Below, piece after piece: positions 60,997-64,000 of a stretch of 64,000 bases of DNA. The stretch is from Motiliproteus sp036960175 (GTDB lineage: Bacteria > Pseudomonadota > Gammaproteobacteria > Pseudomonadales > Balneatricaceae): assembly GCA_036960175.1 (NCBI GenBank), contig JBALWH010000010.1, forward strand, positions 1-64,000, in the 5' to 3' direction. Under the pieces are notes generated by a model, which searched no databases, was not told the DNA's origin, and was given only the letters and a program-made list of their open reading frames with translations. Each line of letters opens with the position of its first letter. The stretch's first letter is position 1. Both the position numbers and the translations under genes were made by a program.

Positions 60997-61767
60997 TTGA
61001 TTGATAATCGCGCTCATATTGATCCCAAAGCCCAGCTCGCTGATGATGTTGAGGTAGGGCCCTGGTCTTTGATTGGGCCGGATGTGGTGATCGAGTCAGG
61101 TACAAAAGTCCATTCTCATGTGGTTATTAAGGGGCCGACCCATATTGGCCGCAATAACCGCATCTTTCAATTTTCCAGTGTTGGTGAAGATTGCCAAGAT
61201 AAGAAGTATGCCGGTGAGCTCACTCGATTAGTAATTGGCGATAACAACGTTATTCGAGAAGGCTGTACTGTGCATCGTGGCACCATACAAGACCAGAGTG
61301 TTACGACTATTGGTAACGATAACCTGTTGATGGCCTATGTGCATGTCGCCCATGACTGTGTTCTTGGCGACAATATTGTGCTGGCCAACAGTGTCGCCTT
61401 GGCGGGTCATGTCAAGGTTGGGGATTACGCTATACTGGGTGGCTCTACTGCGGTTCATCAGTTCTGTCGCGTCGGCGCCCATGTTATGTGCGGTGGTGGT
61501 ACCATTTTATTGCAAGATATTCCTGCCTATATAATGGCTAACGGCAATGCAGCTAAACCCTATGGCATCAATTCTGAAGGACTGCGCAGGCGTGGTTTTA
61601 CGCCTGAGGCGATACGTATTATCAAGCAGGCCTATAAAGTCATTTATCGCCAAGGCCTGAAGCTTGATAAAGCGTTGCCGAAACTTCAGCAGCTTGCTCT
61701 GCAATGCCCTGAAGTACAGCTGCTGATCGACGATTTGCAAGCATCTAGCCGCGGAATTATTCGCTAA
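60997..61767 (+). CDS. lpxA: UDP-N-acetylglucosamine acyltransferase
   Basis: 256 residues of hexapeptide beta helix with the catalytic His in MAYVHVAHDCVLGD and the family C-terminal helical domain. The start is TTG (reads MIDNRAHIDPKAQL, aligned with MID... of known LpxA), two bases after the fabZ stop. First step of lipid A synthesis. The rare start may lower its translation. Confidence 0.96.
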   Translation: MIDNRAHIDPKAQLADDVEVGPWSLIGPDVVIESGTKVHSHVVIKGPTHIGRNNRIFQFSSVGEDCQDKKYAGELTRLVIGDNNVIREGCTVHRGTIQDQSVTTIGNDNLLMAYVHVAHDCVLGDNIVLANSVALAGHVKVGDYAILGGSTAVHQFCRVGAHVMCGGGTILLQDIPAYIMANGNAAKPYGINSEGLRRRGFTPEAIRIIKQAYKVIYRQGLKLDKALPKLQQLALQCPEVQLLIDDLQASSRGIIR

Positions 61768-61821
61768 CTCTATGACGATGGCTAAGCGGCCGTCAGCTCA
61801 ATATCTGCAGCAGGAGGTTCT

Positions 61822-62961
61822 GTGCGTATAGCACTGGTTGCCGGAGAAGCATCCGGTGATATTATCGGCGCAGGCCTAATCAAAGCCCTGAAAAACCGCC
61901 ATCCCGATATCCAATTTGAAGGTATCGGCGGTCCGCTGATGATCGAACAAGGGATGGAATCCTTTTTTCCCATGGAGCGTTTGTCGGTTATGGGGCTGGT
62001 GGAGGTGTTGGGACGTTTCCGAGAGTTGCTGGGTATTCGCAATCAATTACGTGATCGTTGGCTGGCAAATCCTCCAGATATCCTTATTGGTATCGATGCC
62101 CCTGACTTTAACTTGTCCCTAGAGCGGCAATTGAAAGAACAGGGCATTGCTACCTGTCATTACGTCAGTCCTTCGGTCTGGGCCTGGCGCGAAGGGCGGG
62201 TCAAAAAGATTGCTCGCTCTACGGATTTGATGCTTTGCCTGCTGCCCTTTGAAAAAGCTTTTTATGATCGGCATAAGGTTGATGCTCGCTTTATCGGTCA
62301 CCCCTTGGCTGATGAAATTCCTCTTGAAACGGATACTGCAACTGCCCGGCAGCAGCTGGGGCTTGATCTTGATGATACCTGGGTGGCGATGTTACCCGGT
62401 AGTCGCGGAGGAGAAGTTGAACGCCTGGCGCCCTTGTTTCTTGAAGCGGCTCGCTGGTTGTTGCAGCGTCAGCCGCAACTGAATTTTTTGATACCGGCCG
62501 CTAATGATGAACGTTATCAGCAGCTGAAAGAGATGCTGGATGGTCAGCAGTTGCCGGTGCAGCTTGTCATGGGGCAGTCTCGAACAGTAATGCAGGCCAG
62601 TGATGCGGTATTGATGGCCTCAGGAACAGCATCCCTAGAAGGAATGCTGTTGAAAAAGCCGATGGTGGTTGCCTATCGCCTAGCACCCCTGACCTATGCC
62701 ATTGCATCAAGGATGCTGAAAATTGCCTATATGTCCTTGCCAAACCTGTTAGCCAACGAACCCTTGGTTCCCGAGTTTTTGCAAAAAAAGGCCACGCCCG
62801 AAGCAATGGGGCAGGCGCTGTTGAAGCAGCTTACCGATGCTGGGCATCATGATTACACGGTACAGCGCTTTACTGAGCTGCATAAAGTATTGCGCTTAGG
62901 TGCCAGTGAGCAGGCAGCCGCAGCCGTTATTGAATTGCTCGAAAAATCGAAGAGTTATTGA
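61822..62961 (+). CDS. lpxB: Lipid-A-disaccharide synthase
   Basis: 379 residues from GTG with AGGAGG ahead. RIALVAGEASGDIIGAGLI is the N-terminal signature; also YVSPSVWAWREGR and LPGSRGGEVERL. It joins two glucosamine units into the lipid A backbone. Its stop overlaps the rnhB start. Confidence 0.97.
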   Translation: MRIALVAGEASGDIIGAGLIKALKNRHPDIQFEGIGGPLMIEQGMESFFPMERLSVMGLVEVLGRFRELLGIRNQLRDRWLANPPDILIGIDAPDFNLSLERQLKEQGIATCHYVSPSVWAWREGRVKKIARSTDLMLCLLPFEKAFYDRHKVDARFIGHPLADEIPLETDTATARQQLGLDLDDTWVAMLPGSRGGEVERLAPLFLEAARWLLQRQPQLNFLIPAANDERYQQLKEMLDGQQLPVQLVMGQSRTVMQASDAVLMASGTASLEGMLLKKPMVVAYRLAPLTYAIASRMLKIAYMSLPNLLANEPLVPEFLQKKATPEAMGQALLKQLTDAGHHDYTVQRFTELHKVLRLGASEQAAAAVIELLEKSKSY

Positions 62962-63563
62962 TGCAGCAGAGTGGATTGGATTTTTTAACCGGCAATGCTG
63001 ATCATCTGATCGCGGGTGTGGATGAGGTCGGTCGTGGGCCTTTGTTTGGTGATGTCGTTACCGCCGCTGTGATTCTGGATCCGAACCAGCCAATCGATGG
63101 CTTAGCGGATTCTAAAAAGCTGACTGAAAAGCGCCGTGAAGCCTTGTTTGATGAAATAAAATCCAAGGCATTGGCCTGGTCAGTTGCGCGAGCCAGTGCC
63201 GAGGAAATTGATAACCTCAATATTCTGCAAGCCACCATGTTAGCAATGACCCGGGCGGTTCAGGGGCTGTCAGTTGCTCCTAGCTATGCATTGATTGATG
63301 GCAATCGCTGTCCGGTTCTAAGTTGCCCCTGTGAAGCGGTGGTTAAAGGGGATAGTAAAGTGCCAGCAATTAGTGCGGCTTCTATCATCGCCAAAGTTAC
63401 CCGAGATCGTGAGATGCTTGTCTTTGATCAGCAGTTTCCCGGCTATGGACTGGCCAAGCATAAAGGTTACCCTACCTCAGTGCACCTTCAGGCATTGAAG
63501 CAACTGGGCCCCACCCCTCTGCATCGACGTAGTTTTGGCCCCGTACGTAATTTGCTCGACTAA
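62961..63563 (+). CDS. rnhB: Ribonuclease HII
   Basis: 200 residues. The acidic active site begins IAGVDEVGRGPLFGDVV (Asp-Glu), with ALIDGNRCP and KGDSKVPAISAASIIAKVTRD. It nicks RNA in RNA-DNA hybrids. ATG at 62961 overlaps the lpxB stop (TGATG). Confidence 0.97.
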   Translation: MQQSGLDFLTGNADHLIAGVDEVGRGPLFGDVVTAAVILDPNQPIDGLADSKKLTEKRREALFDEIKSKALAWSVARASAEEIDNLNILQATMLAMTRAVQGLSVAPSYALIDGNRCPVLSCPCEAVVKGDSKVPAISAASIIAKVTRDREMLVFDQQFPGYGLAKHKGYPTSVHLQALKQLGPTPLHRRSFGPVRNLLD

Positions 63564-63599
63564 CTTGCTCGAATAACAGCAGTAAAAGAAAAGCCCCTT

Positions 63600-64000
63600 A
63601 TGACAACGCAGACCGCAGCAAGCTTTATTCATCTTAGAACCCACTCGGAGTATTCCGTGGTGGATGGACTGTTGCGTGTTAAAGAAATGGTCAAGGCTGC
63701 GGCGGAAGACCAGATGCCGGCAGTGGCTTTAACTGACCAGTCAAACTTTTATGCGCTGATTAAATTTTATCAAGCGGCTTTAGGCGCTGGGGTGAAACCC
63801 ATCTGTGGAGTGGATCTGTGGCTGCATAATCGCGTCGATCCCGACGAGCCTCCGACGCGTCTGACATTGCTGGTTATGGACCGCATAGGTTACCGGAATC
63901 TGACCGAGTTGATTTCCCGGGCCTATCAGGAAGGTCAGGGGTTGCAGCCGGAAAAAGCGATTGTAAAAGCGGAGTGGGTAGTCGAAAAAAGCGAGGGTTT
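63600..64000 (+). CDS. dnaE: DNA polymerase III alpha subunit, 5' part (cut by window edge)
   Basis: The first 133 residues only. FIHLRTHSEYSVVDGLLRV is the PHP-domain start typical of DnaE1, followed by ALTDQSNFYALIKFYQAALGAGVKPICGVD. It continues beyond the window. Its place after rnhB matches the usual lpx-rnhB-dnaE order. Confidence 0.95.
   Translation, partial: MTTQTAASFIHLRTHSEYSVVDGLLRVKEMVKAAAEDQMPAVALTDQSNFYALIKFYQAALGAGVKPICGVDLWLHNRVDPDEPPTRLTLLVMDRIGYRNLTELISRAYQEGQGLQPEKAIVKAEWVVEKSEG

Overview
This window comes from a Gammaproteobacterium, probably a marine Pseudomonas-relative or Cellvibrio/Spongiibacter-type organism. The evidence is the order rpsB-tsf-pyrH-frr-uppS-cdsA-rseP-bamA-skp-lpxD-fabZ-lpxA-lpxB-rnhB-dnaE, the map-glnD-dapC-(ArsC-like)-dapD block, a long-form DapD, and a nitrate-assimilation locus that carries a kinase/phosphatase gene in the Pseudomonas manner. 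I saw no rRNA, tRNA, CRISPR array or intact insertion sequence.

Layout. 0.36-6.4 kb is an accessory stretch: a GFA-like protein paired with a nitrilase homologue whose catalytic Cys position holds Ser; a methyltransferase and a carboxymuconolactone-decarboxylase-like protein divergent from an HxlR regulator with tandem operator-like repeats; a probable group II intron 3' remnant; an OsmC protein; and a small membrane protein. 6.6-34.4 kb is mainly nitrate assimilation on the minus strand: an NADH-linked nitrate reductase pair, a second molybdopterin nitrate reductase with a fused DmsB-DmsC quinol subunit, nirD, nirB, a PP2C-kinase fusion, NarK, the nrtA/B/ATPase transporter, the ANTAR regulator NasT and an HD-GYP phosphodiesterase. 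It is interrupted by a chemosensory island (chemoreceptor plus two orphan periplasmic binding proteins). 34.5-43.5 kb holds small envelope proteins, a frameshifted chemoreceptor with a haem-c motif, the ybbA/ybbP-type ABC system, tesA, and two copies of a structured 214-bp repeat. 43.9-50.2 kb is dapD, an ArsC-like gene, dapC, glnD and map. 50.5-64 kb is the translation/envelope/lipid A superoperon, ending in a truncated dnaE.

How it works together. Nitrate would enter by NrtABC-type ABC transport or NarK, be reduced to nitrite by either the NADH-linked or the quinol-linked reductase, and then to ammonium by NirBD. Sigma-54-type promoters (GG-N10-GC) precede nirB, narK, nrtA and nasT, each with an NtrC-like dyad upstream, so nitrogen limitation should switch on the locus. 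The nrtA leader, and probably that of the NADH-linked reductase, has an A1/G4 hexaloop hairpin followed by an intrinsic terminator, which is the signature expected for NasT antitermination by nitrate. GlnD, the PII uridylyltransferase that sits at the top of the Ntr cascade, is in the same window.

The observation I rate most novel is a family of three 205-214 bp intergenic repeats (27533-27737, 42347-42560, 42707-42920) whose stems are kept by compensatory changes and G-U pairs of one consistent polarity. This suggests a structured RNA or an RNA-like mobile repeat.
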